The position numbers and the translations under genes were made by a program. Below are positions 1 through 8,700 of a DNA stretch of 64,000 nucleotides, piece after piece (the first letter of the stretch is position 1; each line of letters starts with the position of its first letter). The notes beneath the pieces are model-generated. The model was not told the origin of the DNA and searched no databases. It saw only the letters and a list, made by a program, of their open reading frames with translations. Source of the stretch: Streptomyces sp. ACA25 (GTDB lineage Bacteria > Actinomycetota > Actinomycetes > Streptomycetales > Streptomycetaceae); NCBI RefSeq assembly GCF_028200735.1, contig NZ_JAQKPV010000009.1, positions 1-64,000 of the forward strand, read 5' to 3'.

Positions 1-8
1 TGCTCACC

Positions 9-602
9 TCAGGGCCGCAGTTTCTCCTCCGGAGCGTCCGGTCCGCCCTCTTCCTCCTCCCGGATCACTTCACCCGGCACGACCTTGCCGTCGGGGCGGT
101 GGATACGCACCTGCTCCTGAGCCACCCGCGCTTCCTGGTACGCGGTGCCGAGCGGCCCGGACCCCGAGGACAGCAGACGTCCGGTGGCGCGCCGCAGCAG
201 AGCGGCGGTCGGCGGGAAGAGGCACGCCAGGCCGACGACGTCGGAGAGCGGCCCCGGGATCATCAGCAGCAGGCCGCCGAGCATCGCCAGTGCGTTGCCC
301 CCGCCCTTGCTCCGCTCCATGACGCTGCCGTCCGGGGCCTGCATGGTCTCCGCCAGCCGCCGCCAGGCCCGGCGCCCGGCCCGCTTGATGGCGGCGGCAC
401 CGAGCACGAACCCGGCCAGCAAAACGAGGAAGACGGTGAGTCCACCGGCCGCGTCACCCAGTACGGTGAGCAGCCAGATCTCCAGCAGCGCCCACCCTGC
501 GATGGTCAGCGGCAGCAGAACGGGACGCCGTCTCCTGGACGGGGGTGTGCCCCCGCCGGGAGAGCGCCGGGGATCGAAAGGTTGCGGAGTGCCGGTCGTC
601 AT
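9..602 (-). CDS. fxsA: FxsA family membrane protein
   Basis: This 197-residue integral membrane protein matches the FxsA family, cytoplasmic-membrane proteins of poorly defined role (in E. coli linked to exclusion of phage T7 by F). A proline/arginine-rich N-terminus (1-25) is followed by hydrophobic segments at roughly 27-47, 50-72 and 103-130. The soluble tail is basic, then very acidic (an EEEEGG stretch). The family hallmark is the glycine-rich loop GGLLLMIPGPLSDVVG at about residue 109. The start is the ATG at 602, 3 bp downstream of the ppm stop, so it is probably the last gene of an lnt-ppm-fxsA transcript. Its stop lies 9 bp from the window edge. Family assignment is good; function is unknown. 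Confidence 0.9.
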   Translation of the reverse strand: MTTGTPQPFDPRRSPGGGTPPSRRRRPVLLPLTIAGWALLEIWLLTVLGDAAGGLTVFLVLLAGFVLGAAAIKRAGRRAWRRLAETMQAPDGSVMERSKGGGNALAMLGGLLLMIPGPLSDVVGLACLFPPTAALLRRATGRLLSSGSGPLGTAYQEARVAQEQVRIHRPDGKVVPGEVIREEEEGGPDAPEEKLRP

Positions 603-605
603 GGG

Positions 606-1373
606 TCAAGTGTGCCTGCGTCCGGCCGCATTTCTGAAGCGGGCCACCACTCCCCAGGCCGTGACCCGCCAGAGCGCCTCGATCACGATGGCACGGTTCA
701 TCTTGCTGTCGCCGTGTTCGCGTTCGACAAAGGTGATGGGAACCTCCACCACGCGGTGTCCGGCCCGGACGGCCCGGTGCGCGACATCGACCTGGAAGCA
801 GTACCCCTGGGAGGCGACATCGGCCAGCAGCCGCTCGTCCAGCACCTCGCTGCGGAACGCCCGGAACCCGCCGGTGACATCCCGGACGGGAAGCCCGAGG
901 AGCAGCCGGGAGTAGATGCTGCCACCGCGGGAGAGCGCCTCGCGGTACCAGGGCCAGTGGACCACCCGTCCGCCGGGAACCCAGCGGGAACCGAGCACGA
1001 CGTCCGCCGCGCGCAGGGCGGTGAGCAGGCGGGGCAGCTCCTCGGGCTGGTGGGAACCGTCACCGTCCATCTCCACCAGCACCCGGTAGCCACGTTCCAG
1101 GCCCCAGCGGAAGCCGGCGAGGTAGGCCGCGCCGAGCCCTTCCTTGCCGGGCCGGTGCAGCACCCGCACCCGGTCGTCACGGGCGGCGATCTCGTCCGCG
1201 ACCTTGCCGGTGCCGTCGGGGCTGTTGTCATCCGCGATCAGCACGTCGGCGTCGGGAACGCAGGCGCGCAGGCGCCGCACCAGCGGACCCAGGTTTCCGG
1301 CCTCGTTGTAGGTCGGGATGATCACCAGGACCGGGCCCGCGGCGCCGGGCCCGGTCCGGCGGCCGTCCGTCAC
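606..1373 (-). CDS. ppm1: Polyprenol monophosphomannose synthase (GT2 family)
   Basis: This 255-residue glycosyltransferase transfers mannose from GDP-mannose to a polyprenyl phosphate at the cytoplasmic face of the membrane, supplying Pmt-type O-mannosylation. GT2 landmarks are IPTYNE at 19-24, DDNSPDGT at 48-55 and a DGDGS donor/metal motif at 103-107. There is no membrane anchor, as in the one-domain class. I chose the GTG at 1373 because it overlaps the lnt stop as GTGA, which implies translational coupling; a longer in-frame extension to 1460 lies inside lnt and has no family similarity. In mycobacteria the Lnt and Ppm activities are fused in one polypeptide, so the overlap here is the split equivalent. 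Confidence 0.93.
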   Translation of the reverse strand: MTDGRRTGPGAAGPVLVIIPTYNEAGNLGPLVRRLRACVPDADVLIADDNSPDGTGKVADEIAARDDRVRVLHRPGKEGLGAAYLAGFRWGLERGYRVLVEMDGDGSHQPEELPRLLTALRAADVVLGSRWVPGGRVVHWPWYREALSRGGSIYSRLLLGLPVRDVTGGFRAFRSEVLDERLLADVASQGYCFQVDVAHRAVRAGHRVVEVPITFVEREHGDSKMNRAIVIEALWRVTAWGVVARFRNAAGRRHT

Positions 1374-3061
1374 GCCGCCGCCTCCGCCCCGCTCCTGCCC
1401 CGGCGGCCCCGGAGGCCGGCCACGGCCCAGGCGAACAGGCCCACGGCTGCGAAACCCCACTCCGGTCCGGCGCCCACCCGGTCCGCCACGGTCCGGCCGT
1501 CGCGCAGCGGCAGGTCGGCGGTGAGCACGTCCTGGGTGAACTCCTCGGTGCGCTGCTGGACCGTGCCGTCGGGAGCCACCACGGCACTGATGCCGCTGGG
1601 AGCCGCGGTGACGACCGCCCTGCCGTGCTCGACGGCCCGGAGCTCGGACATGGCCAGTTGCTGCTCCGGCTGGCCGGTGTGCCCGTAGGTGGCGTTGTTG
1701 GTCTGGATGACCAGGGCACGCGCACCGGCGTTGACGGTGTCCCGGACGATCCCGTCATAGGCCACCTCGAAGCAGATGACGTCCCCGAGCCGGGCCGGGC
1801 CGACATCGAGTACTCCGGGCCCTTCTCCGGGGTAGAAGTCCCGGCTCACGCGGTTCAGCCTGCTGATGAAGGGGCTGAGCTGGTCCCGGAACGGGACATA
1901 TTCGCCGAAGGGCACCGGATGCTGCTTCGTGTAGGAGGCTCCGGGGCCGGTCCGGGGATCCCAGACGATGCCCTGGTTCTCCACGAACCCCTCCTCGGAG
2001 GGATGGTCGACAAGCGCACCGACGAGGATGGGCACCCCCACGGCACGTGCGGCACGGTCGATCGCGGCGCCGGCCTCCCGGTGCCGGTACGGGTCGAGGT
2101 CGGAGGCGTTCTCCGGCCAGATGACGAGGTCCGGTTGCTCGGTCCGGCCCTCCCGCACGTCCTCGGCGAGGTCCAGGGTGGCTTCGACGTGATTGTTGAG
2201 GATCAGCATCGGCCGGCCGAGGAAGTCCATGCCCGGCTGCTGGACGTTGCCCTGCACCACCGCGATCCGCACCGTGTCGGCCGCAGCGGTGGGAACCGGT
2301 ACCGCGTATCCGGCCAGCGCCACGGCCGCGGCCAGACCGGTGGCAGCCAGAGCCGGCAGCGGACCGGCGGGCCGGGGCGCGCGCTGCGCGCGGTACCGGT
2401 GCGCCGCGAACGCTGCCCAGCCGAGCAGGGCTCCCGTCAGCGCGACGGCGAAGGTGACCAACGGCGCCCCTCCAAGGGCGGCCAGCGGGGTGAACGGCGA
2501 CGAGGTGTTGGCGAAGGCGAGGCGGCCCCAGGGAAAGCCGCCCAGCGGCACGCGGCCGCGGGCCCACTCCTCGGCGACCCACAGGCAGGCCGCCCACAGC
2601 GGCCACGCCGGAAGTCGGGAGGTCGCGGCGAGGCCTGCGCCGAGCGGCACGAAGAAGAGCGCCTGGAGAAGGGAGAGCCCGATCACGGCGTCCCAGCCGA
2701 TCACGTGCAGCCACTTGAGCAGGCCGAGGAAGAAGGGGAAACCGAGAGCGAAGCCCAGCCAGGCGCCCTGCCGGGCGGACCGGCCATGAGTGAGCAGGGA
2801 GAGGGCGGCGACGGCCAGGAGCGAGAGCGGCCATACCCCGTACGGGGGGAAGGACACCACGAGGGCGACGCCGCTCAGGGCGGCAAGGGCAGTTCTGGGG
2901 CCGTGGAGGCGAACCCCCGCCGTGACACGGCGGGCACCGGTCTCGGGCGGCCCCGCTGCGGCTTCCGCGCGGGCGGTTCCGCGCGGCTCACCGTTCGTCT
3001 GCGTGCGTCCGCCGCTCCCCTCGGTCTCGGGATCGGTGGCGGTGTCGGGGGCCGATGGCAC
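1370..3061 (-). CDS. lnt: Apolipoprotein N-acyltransferase
   Basis: Lnt adds the third acyl chain to the N-terminal cysteine of lipoproteins in the cytoplasmic membrane. The 563-residue protein has a cytoplasmic leader rich in polar residues, about six membrane segments starting with the PPYGVWPLS region, and a nitrilase-fold domain. The catalytic triad is visible as E317 (IWPENAS), K379 (YTKQHPVPFGEYVPF) and C430 (VICFEVAY), with spacing close to the E. coli enzyme. The GTG at 3061 was chosen because AGGAAGG lies 8 nt upstream; reading further upstream to 3343 gives arginine/proline-rich sequence without family character. It overlaps ppm by 4 bp. Actinomycetes often carry more than one lnt, so paralogues are possible. 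Confidence 0.93.
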   Translation of the reverse strand: MPSAPDTATDPETEGSGGRTQTNGEPRGTARAEAAAGPPETGARRVTAGVRLHGPRTALAALSGVALVVSFPPYGVWPLSLLAVAALSLLTHGRSARQGAWLGFALGFPFFLGLLKWLHVIGWDAVIGLSLLQALFFVPLGAGLAATSRLPAWPLWAACLWVAEEWARGRVPLGGFPWGRLAFANTSSPFTPLAALGGAPLVTFAVALTGALLGWAAFAAHRYRAQRAPRPAGPLPALAATGLAAAVALAGYAVPVPTAAADTVRIAVVQGNVQQPGMDFLGRPMLILNNHVEATLDLAEDVREGRTEQPDLVIWPENASDLDPYRHREAGAAIDRAARAVGVPILVGALVDHPSEEGFVENQGIVWDPRTGPGASYTKQHPVPFGEYVPFRDQLSPFISRLNRVSRDFYPGEGPGVLDVGPARLGDVICFEVAYDGIVRDTVNAGARALVIQTNNATYGHTGQPEQQLAMSELRAVEHGRAVVTAAPSGISAVVAPDGTVQQRTEEFTQDVLTADLPLRDGRTVADRVGAGPEWGFAAVGLFAWAVAGLRGRRGRSGAEAAA

Positions 3062-3557
3062 GGTCGCGGCCTTCCTGCAGCAAGAGCGGTGACGAGGTCG
3101 ACCGTACCCCGGATGGGGCTGGAAGAGATCCGGGGTGTCCTGCAGGCGCAGCCGCGGCTGCGGGTCGGGGCCCGGTGCCCTTCGGGCCGACCTGGGACCC
3201 GCTGGCTGCGGGTCGACCGAGAGCCGTTGTCTACTGAGCATCCGGGCCCCACCCGGGTCGCACCAGCCGGCCCGACGAGACCCTCCGCCCCCGTGCCGCG
3301 GGTGCTGGACCTGGTTCCCGGGGGCGGAGTGCCGCTCCGGCACCCGCCCTGCGATCCAGCAGCGTTCGACGACTGCGCGGAGGAGCGCCGGCCGGACGTC
3401 CTCTTGGTGGACTCGGCCGAACCTACCGCTGGAGGACCGCTGCCTGTCAATACGTGGCTGACCTGGGGGCTTTGGTCAAAACAGCAGGTCAGTGCCGGGG
3501 CACCGGCGCGACCCGGCTGCCCGGAGGGTCCTCCGGCGGCACGCGGGAGCCGGTGGA
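3062..3557. other. Intergenic region upstream of lnt, no supported gene
   Basis: This is 496 bp between the amidohydrolase stop and the lnt start, both on the minus strand. Open frames on both strands here are arginine/proline/serine-rich and carry no recognisable domain or ribosome site. A plus-strand frame around 3300-3500 has slightly more protein-like composition but no start or homology I can name. The lnt promoter should lie here, but I see no convincing -35/-10 pair. Confidence 0.5.
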
Positions 3558-5195
3558 TCACCCGTTCAGGCGATCATGCACTGTCCGGCCCGCCACGACG
3601 GTGCGCAGGCATTCGGGCAGCTCGGTGCCCGGGCTGAGGTCCGGGAGCCCCGGCGTGGCCGACCGCGGATCCGTGGACCAGCGGGCGACCCGGTTGTCGG
3701 GGGCCTGCACCACGAGGGCATCCGTCCGCCAGACGGCGTAGTCGGCCGGAGCTCCCGGGACCAGGACACCCGCGTCATCACGGCCCAGGGCGCGCCAGCC
3801 GCCCCGGGTGTGGGCCGCGAAGGCGGCCCGGACGGAGATACGGTGCCCGGCCGTGCGGTGGAACGCGGCAGCCCGCAGGGTGCCCCACGGGTCCAGTGGG
3901 GTCACGGGCGCGTCGGACCCGAAGGCGAGCGGGACGCCCGCGCGCAGCAGCGCCGCGTACGGGTTCAGCGTACGGGCCCGCTCCGGACCCAGACGCTGCG
4001 CGTACATTCCTTCCTCGCCGCCCCATGCGGCGTCGAAGGCGGGCTGCACGGAAGCGGTGAGGGCGAACTCGGCGAAGGCTGCGACGGTGTCGGCGGTGAG
4101 CATCTCGGCGTGCTCGACCCGGTGCCGCATGGCTCGGATCCGTTCGCTGCCCAGGCGGTCGGCGGCGGTGCGCACGCCCTCGGTGACGGCGGTCAGGGCG
4201 GCGTCGCCGATGGCGTGGAAGCCCGCCTGGATGCCGGCCGTGGTGCAGGCCGAGACGTGTGCGGCGACCGCCGCGGCGTCCAGGTGCGCGGTTCCGGTGT
4301 GCGCGGCGTCCGCGTAGGGGGCGTGCAGGTGCGCGGTGTGGGACCCCAGAGACCCGTCGGCGAAGAGGTCGCCGGCCGCACCGACCGCACCGAGTTCGCG
4401 GATGCGACCGGCCTGCCGAGCGTCGGTGAGAAGCTCCGCCCAGTAGCCGAAGACCCGGGGGCCGGGCTCCTCGGCGGCAAGACCGAGCAGTTCGGTGAAG
4501 TCGTTCTCCCCGGAGATGTCGGGGCCGGCGCACTCGTGCACCGCTCCGATGCCGAGCTCGGCGGCGCGGCGGAGTGCCGCGCGCTGGGCGGCCCGCCGCT
4601 GAGCCGCGGTCACCGTCGCCTGCGCGGCCCGGCGCACCGCGTGGTGAGCGGCGTCGGTGAGCGGGCCGTCGGGGTGGTAGCCGCGCATACCGCCGGCCTC
4701 CGGGATCCGGTTGAGGAGGCTCGTGGTGACGAGAGCGGAATGGACATCGACACGGGTGAGATACAGGGGGCGCCCACCGGCCGCTTCGTCCAGCTCGCTG
4801 CGGCCCGGAGGCCGCTGCCCGGGCCAGGTGGTGGCATCCCAGCCGTGACCGAGCAGCACCTCGTCGTGGGGGTGGTCCGCGGCATGCGCGCGGATCCGGG
4901 CGAGGGCGTCGCCCGGGCCGGCTGCCCCGGTCAGGTCCAGCCCGGTGAGGGCCAGCCCGGTTGCGGTCGTGTGCACATGCGCGTCCGTGAACGCGGGGGT
5001 GACGAGTGCTCCGTCGAGGTCGACCACCTCGTCCGCCGTCGCGGCGAAGGTGTCCGCGCCGCCCTCGGAGCCGATCCAGGCGAGGTGTTCTCCCTGGACA
5101 GCCATCGCTGTGGCGAAGGGATCGGCAGGGCTGTGGATCTCCCCGCCACGCAGGAGGACGGTGCGGCCTGGGGCGGAAGCGGTGCTGTCGGTCAT
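3558..5195 (-). CDS. Amidohydrolase family 3 (YtcJ-like) metal-dependent hydrolase
   Basis: This 545-residue protein belongs to the amidohydrolase 3 family of TIM-barrel metal hydrolases, which act on N-acyl, amide or cyclic amide bonds; the substrate cannot be predicted. Visible features are a beta-sandwich N-terminus, the metal-binding TDAHVHT motif near residue 70, HRVEHAEM and GFHAIGDAAL in the middle of the barrel, and the C-terminal catalytic FGSDAPVTPLDPW segment. The start is the ATG at 5195 (MTDSTAS); the open frame upstream to 5456 is antisense to the Lrp gene and looks non-coding. The 43-bp gap from the Lrp gene suggests they may be co-transcribed. No signal peptide, so it is cytoplasmic. 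Confidence 0.88.
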   Translation of the reverse strand: MTDSTASAPGRTVLLRGGEIHSPADPFATAMAVQGEHLAWIGSEGGADTFAATADEVVDLDGALVTPAFTDAHVHTTATGLALTGLDLTGAAGPGDALARIRAHAADHPHDEVLLGHGWDATTWPGQRPPGRSELDEAAGGRPLYLTRVDVHSALVTTSLLNRIPEAGGMRGYHPDGPLTDAAHHAVRRAAQATVTAAQRRAAQRAALRRAAELGIGAVHECAGPDISGENDFTELLGLAAEEPGPRVFGYWAELLTDARQAGRIRELGAVGAAGDLFADGSLGSHTAHLHAPYADAAHTGTAHLDAAAVAAHVSACTTAGIQAGFHAIGDAALTAVTEGVRTAADRLGSERIRAMRHRVEHAEMLTADTVAAFAEFALTASVQPAFDAAWGGEEGMYAQRLGPERARTLNPYAALLRAGVPLAFGSDAPVTPLDPWGTLRAAAFHRTAGHRISVRAAFAAHTRGGWRALGRDDAGVLVPGAPADYAVWRTDALVVQAPDNRVARWSTDPRSATPGLPDLSPGTELPECLRTVVAGRTVHDRLNG

Positions 5196-5238
5196 GACTG
5201 CCAGTCTCCCGCCCGGCGTCCGGGCGGGGTGCGCGGGG

Positions 5239-5679
5239 TCAGATCCGCGGGGGGCGCGCTTCGTAGGGGGTGGAGAGGACGACGGTGGTGCGGGTGGAGA
5301 CCCCGGCCAGGGTGCGGATGCGCGCGAGCAGGTGCTCGAGTTCGGTGGGTGTACCGACTCGCACCTTGAGGATGTAGTTCTCGTCTCCCGCGACACTGTG
5401 GCAGGCCTCGATCTCGGGGACATCCGCGAGACGGTCGGCGATGTCGTCGGGGGCACTGGGATCGAAAGGCTTCACCGAGATGAAGGCGGTGAGCGGCAGC
5501 CCCACGGACTCGGGGTCGACGAGCGCCGCGTACCCCCGGACGACCCCGCGCTGCTCCAGGCGACGCACCCGTTGGTGCACCGCCGAGGTGGACAGGCCGG
5601 TGGCCTTGCCCAGGTCGGTGTAGCTCATCCGCCCGTCCCTGACGAGCAGCTCCACAATGCGCCGGTCGAGTTCCTCCAC
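5239..5679 (-). CDS. Lrp/AsnC family transcriptional regulator
   Basis: This 146-residue regulator has an N-terminal helix-turn-helix (MSYTDLGKATGLSTSAVHQR, about 19-38) and a C-terminal RAM/ligand-binding domain ending STPYEARPPRI. Lrp/AsnC proteins form octameric rings and respond to amino acids. The start is the GTG at 5679 (VEELDRRIVELL), placing the first helix where the family has it; upstream residues are low complexity. The Shine-Dalgarno is weak. It reads towards the amidohydrolase and away from the small cysteine protein, with a 256-bp upstream region that holds an inverted repeat. The ligand is unknown. Confidence 0.92.
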   Translation of the reverse strand: MEELDRRIVELLVRDGRMSYTDLGKATGLSTSAVHQRVRRLEQRGVVRGYAALVDPESVGLPLTAFISVKPFDPSAPDDIADRLADVPEIEACHSVAGDENYILKVRVGTPTELEHLLARIRTLAGVSTRTTVVLSTPYEARPPRI

Positions 5680-5806
5680 GGCGCAACAACCTACCGGAGG
5701 GAGCCCGCCGGGGGGACCGGGGCGGCGCTGGTCCGCGGGTCCCGCACTGCGGAAAGGGCTGCCGTGCCGCGCTGCTCCGGCGTCCGACGGCAGCACGGGG
5801 TCAGGG

Positions 5807-5826
5807 CGTCACCCACTGGTGTGACG
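5807..5826. promoter_or_regulatory. Inverted repeat in the Lrp upstream region (candidate operator)
   Basis: CGTCAC and GTGACG half-sites flank an 8-bp centre, giving a 20-bp dyad in the divergent region between the Lrp/AsnC gene and the small cysteine-containing gene. Lrp-family regulators usually autoregulate, so this could be its site, but no consensus can be applied and the assignment is inference. Confidence 0.35.
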
Positions 5827-5935
5827 AACACCACAACGACCCCGACGGGTCGGCGACCCTGCCGCGATTACCTGCCGGTCACGGCGGGAAGTGCTTGCTG
5901 TGGCCGAGGCCACAGCGCCGTTCAAGGGGGATGTC

Positions 5936-6376
5936 ATGCGCACCGCGAAGCCGCTCCACCGCACCTTCCGCACCGACGACTTCGACACCGATGACTTCGG
6001 GGAAGGGGCCGGCCGGTCCGACGCGGCGGAGGAGTTTTCCGAGTGGGCGGAGCCGCCGCTCAGCTTCGCAGTCCGGGTGATCTGCCCGGACTGTGCCCAG
6101 TCCATTCCTCTCGAACAGCCCGATGCGGCGCTGCCGGAGCACGCCTGGTGTCCCACCCGGTGGAACCCCTTCGGGCTGACTGTCTGCCGGGGTTCGGGCC
6201 GCGCGGTGCCGGTGAGCAGCGCCGGGGCCTTCGCTCCAGGGGACTCCCCCGGCGACGAGCAGCCGCTGCTGGTGGCGCTGCCGGAGAGCCTGGACTGGCG
6301 ACTGCAGCCGTTCTCCCACGTGGGCGGGGAAGGATCCCGCCCCGTCCGAGCCGTCCGGATGGAACAAGCAGCCTGA
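5936..6376 (+). CDS. Conserved-looking hypothetical protein with possible zinc site
   Basis: I do not recognise this 146-residue protein. It is soluble, with an acidic N-terminal third, a CPDC pair near residue 45, a third cysteine in HAWCPTRWNPFG and a fourth in LTVCRGSGR, an arrangement that could bind zinc or redox metals. The start is the ATG at 5936, preceded by AAGGGGG at good spacing; an in-frame ATG at 5891 has no such site. It is transcribed divergently from the Lrp gene and converges on the acyl-CoA dehydrogenase across a double hairpin. The good ribosome site and well-behaved codon use argue that it is real. Confidence 0.7.
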   Translation: MRTAKPLHRTFRTDDFDTDDFGEGAGRSDAAEEFSEWAEPPLSFAVRVICPDCAQSIPLEQPDAALPEHAWCPTRWNPFGLTVCRGSGRAVPVSSAGAFAPGDSPGDEQPLLVALPESLDWRLQPFSHVGGEGSRPVRAVRMEQAA

Positions 6377-6384
6377 CCCCCGCT

Positions 6385-6440
6385 CCCCGCCTGACGCCGT
6401 CCGCCGGGCGGGGCTTCACCGCAGCGGCGCGGTGCGCCGC
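6385..6440. terminator. Two hairpins between convergent genes
   Basis: CCCCGCC/GGCGGGG (6385-6391 with 6407-6413) and GCGGCGC/GCGCCGC with a 3-nt loop (6424-6440) sit in the 81-bp gap between the convergent small gene and acyl-CoA dehydrogenase. They are GC-rich hairpins without a U tract, as is common for streptomycete terminators, and could serve both directions. Confidence 0.55.
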
Positions 6441-6457
6441 CGCTCACGGCAGGAGTC

Positions 6458-7633
6458 TCAGCCGGCGGGGGGTCCGGCGAGGTGCCTCGCGATGACCATG
6501 CGCTGGATCTGGTTGGTGCCTTCCACTATTTGCAGCATCTTCGCCTCCCGCAGGTAACGCTCGGCGGGGAAGTCCGCTGTGTAGCCGTACCCACCGAGCA
6601 GCTGGACGGCGTCCCCGGTGACCCGCATCGCCGTGTCGGTGCAGAACAGCTTCGCCATGGCCGCCTGGGCGGAGAACGGCTCCCCGGCATCCCGCAGCCG
6701 GGCCGCAGCGAGACAGAGAGCACGGCCGGCCTCGATCTGGGTGGCCATGTCGGCGAGCATGAAACGCACCCCCTGGAAGTCGGCCACCGGGCGGCCGAAC
6801 TGCTTCCGTGCCGAGGTGAACGCCAGGGCCTCCTCCAGCGCGGCCTGCGCCACGCCGATGGCACAGGCCGCGATGCCGAGCCGGCCGGAGTCCAGCGCGG
6901 CCAGTGCGATGGTGAAGCCCTGCCCTTCTTCGCCGATACGCCGGGCGTCCGGTACGCGCACCCCGTCGAAATGCAGTTGCGCGGTGGGAGAGCCCGTGAC
7001 GCCCATCTTGCGCTCGGGCGGCGCTGCGGACAGGCCGGGTGCGTCCCCCGGCACGAGGAAGGCCGTGATCCCCCGTGGTCCGGGTTCCCCGGTCCTTGCC
7101 AGGACGGTGCAGAAATCGGCGATGCCACCGTGGGTGATCCAGGCCTTGGTGCCGTCGATCACCCACTCGTCGCCGTCGCGCACCGCGCGGGTGCGCAGGG
7201 CTGCCGCGTCGGAACCTGCGGCCGGCTCCGACAGGCAGTAGGCACCGAGCTTCCCGCCACCGAGCATGGCCGGCAGGTGTTCGGTGCGCTGTTCCTTGGT
7301 GCCGAAGGCGGCCACGGCATGGCAGGCGAGCGTGTGCACACTGACCCCCAGGCCCACGGTCAGCCGTGCGGCCGCCAGCTCCTCGAGTACCTGGAGGTAA
7401 ACCTCGTAGGGCTGGTCGCCCCCGCCGAACTCCTCGGCGTACGGCAGGGCCAGCAGACCCATGGAGGAGAGCCGGCCGAAGGTCTCCCGGGGGAACCGGC
7501 CGGCCTCCTCCTCAGCCGCCGCGACAGGCTGGATCTCCCGCCGGGAGAGTTCCCGGACGAGGGTCATGAGGTCACGGGCTTCCTCGGTGGGCAGTCTGCG
7601 CGGTACCGGCTTCGGACCGGGGGCGAGCGTCAT
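6458..7633 (-). CDS. Acyl-CoA dehydrogenase
   Basis: This 391-residue FAD enzyme catalyses alpha,beta-dehydrogenation of acyl-CoA thioesters, passing electrons to ETF. It has the family signatures AYCLSEPAAGSDAAAL in the middle beta domain, the flavin-contact segment QFGRPVADFQGVRFMLADM and, near residue 371, the catalytic glutamate in VEGTNQIQ of the C-terminal helical domain. The length is typical of short/branched-chain and butyryl-type members. The ATG at 7633 is preceded by GGGAGGA. No electron-transfer or thiolase gene is adjacent, so chain-length specificity and pathway stay open; branched-chain amino-acid or short fatty-acid catabolism are both possible. Confidence 0.93.
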   Translation of the reverse strand: MTLAPGPKPVPRRLPTEEARDLMTLVRELSRREIQPVAAAEEEAGRFPRETFGRLSSMGLLALPYAEEFGGGDQPYEVYLQVLEELAAARLTVGLGVSVHTLACHAVAAFGTKEQRTEHLPAMLGGGKLGAYCLSEPAAGSDAAALRTRAVRDGDEWVIDGTKAWITHGGIADFCTVLARTGEPGPRGITAFLVPGDAPGLSAAPPERKMGVTGSPTAQLHFDGVRVPDARRIGEEGQGFTIALAALDSGRLGIAACAIGVAQAALEEALAFTSARKQFGRPVADFQGVRFMLADMATQIEAGRALCLAAARLRDAGEPFSAQAAMAKLFCTDTAMRVTGDAVQLLGGYGYTADFPAERYLREAKMLQIVEGTNQIQRMVIARHLAGPPAG

Positions 7634-8064
7634 GTCGCAGTTCCTCCCTGTCGGGCGCTGCGGCAGGACCGCCAAGGGTGTGGCGACGCTGCCGGGGGCG
7701 CCGGCCACGGGCCCGCCCGTCGGGTCACGACGGCCGGTGACCTGCGGTCCGGCGGTTCGGAGTATGCCTGATCGGGCGGTCGGCGTACACGGCCGCCAAT
7801 GATCACCATGATGCCTCTTCCTGCACTCCCGGCGCACCCCCGTCGAGCCGTGAGGCGCCGGCGGACCCGGCGCCGGGCACCGCGCGTGGTCCGGTGCTCT
7901 CCCCGGGTGTCGCATCACCCTGCGGAGCGGCCGGACCCTTCCGCGGGCCGGGCGCCGGCGAAGCGGGCGGGTGGTGGGAAACGCGAGCACGGCGGCCGGT
8001 GAAGGGCGGCGCCGACTCGGCCGACACTGTCCGGGCATATGGGCATACCCGTACGCTGCGGAGG
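7634..8064. other. Divergent intergenic region, no supported gene
   Basis: This is 431 bp between the divergent acyl-CoA dehydrogenase and the P-loop kinase. Frames crossing it have no domain similarity or plausible ribosome site. I see no tRNA cloverleaf. Promoters for both flanking genes should lie here; a CATACT hexamer on the minus strand near 7760 is the only -10-like element noticed and it lacks a clear -35. Confidence 0.45.
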
Positions 8065-8700
8065 ATGAACTCCTCCAGCGGCCCCGCACCGGCCGTGACG
8101 GCGTCCCGTCTCCGGGCGCTGCCGCCCTCTGTGGGGCCGGTGCGCCTGGTGGGAATCGACGGACACGCCGGCTCCGGGAAAAGCACGCTCGCCGCCCGGC
8201 TGGCTGCCGAGCTGGGTGCCGCCCCGGTCATACCTCTCGACAGCATCGCTTCGCACGACGCACTGTTCGCCTGGACGGACCGGCTCACCGCACAGGTACT
8301 CGAACCGTTCGCCCGGGGTGAGGCGGCACACCCCGGGGTATACGACTGGGAGCGGCGTGCTTTCACGCGCACGGCTGTTGTCCCGCCCGCACCCGTGGTT
8401 CTCCTGGAAGGGGTCGGAGCGGGCCGGCGCGCGGTGCGCCCTCACCTGTCCCTCCTCCTGTGGGTGGACGTGTCCGAAGCCGAGGCCTGGAGCCGGGGAC
8501 GGCGCCGGGACGGTCCCCGCCTGGCGGCCTTCTGGCGGAACTGGCAGCGCGCGGAGCGGCGGCATTTCGCCGACGACCCGTCAAGACCCTGGGCCGATAT
8601 CCTGCTTGCACCCTGGAGCGGGGGCTACCATGCCAGCTGGCATGGGCCTCCGGGCGCTGGGGGCGGGCTGCGGAGGAACCCGTTGTGGGGGACGTCATGA
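8065..8700 (+). CDS. P-loop nucleoside/uridine kinase-like protein
   Basis: This 211-residue NTPase resembles uridine kinases and related small-molecule kinases. It has a Walker A GHAGSGKS at 33-40 after a hydrophobic strand, a VYDWERRAF segment like the substrate lid of uridine kinases, a VVLLEGVGAG strand, and an arginine-rich lid (SRGRRRDGPRLAAFW). The substrate is not determinable. The ATG at 8065 directly follows GGAGG with almost no spacing, so the start is somewhat uncertain; a leaderless transcript or the GTG near 8095 are alternatives. Its stop overlaps the next gene as ATGA, so it is probably translated together with the EccA-like ATPase. Confidence 0.82.
   Translation: MNSSSGPAPAVTASRLRALPPSVGPVRLVGIDGHAGSGKSTLAARLAAELGAAPVIPLDSIASHDALFAWTDRLTAQVLEPFARGEAAHPGVYDWERRAFTRTAVVPPAPVVLLEGVGAGRRAVRPHLSLLLWVDVSEAEAWSRGRRRDGPRLAAFWRNWQRAERRHFADDPSRPWADILLAPWSGGYHASWHGPPGAGGGLRRNPLWGTS
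8628..8645. repeat. 18-bp perfect palindrome just upstream of the AAA ATPase gene
   Basis: Two 9-bp arms, CCATGCCAG and CTGGCATGG, make a perfect 18-bp palindrome about 50 bp before the start of the AAA ATPase gene, inside the 3' end of the kinase coding region. It could be an operator for an internal promoter or simply coding sequence; nothing else supports a role. Confidence 0.5.

Noticed and set aside
3229..3540. Plus-strand frame with somewhat protein-like segments upstream of lnt
   Set aside because: No start with ribosome site, no recognised family, and flanking parts of the frame are clearly shadow sequence.
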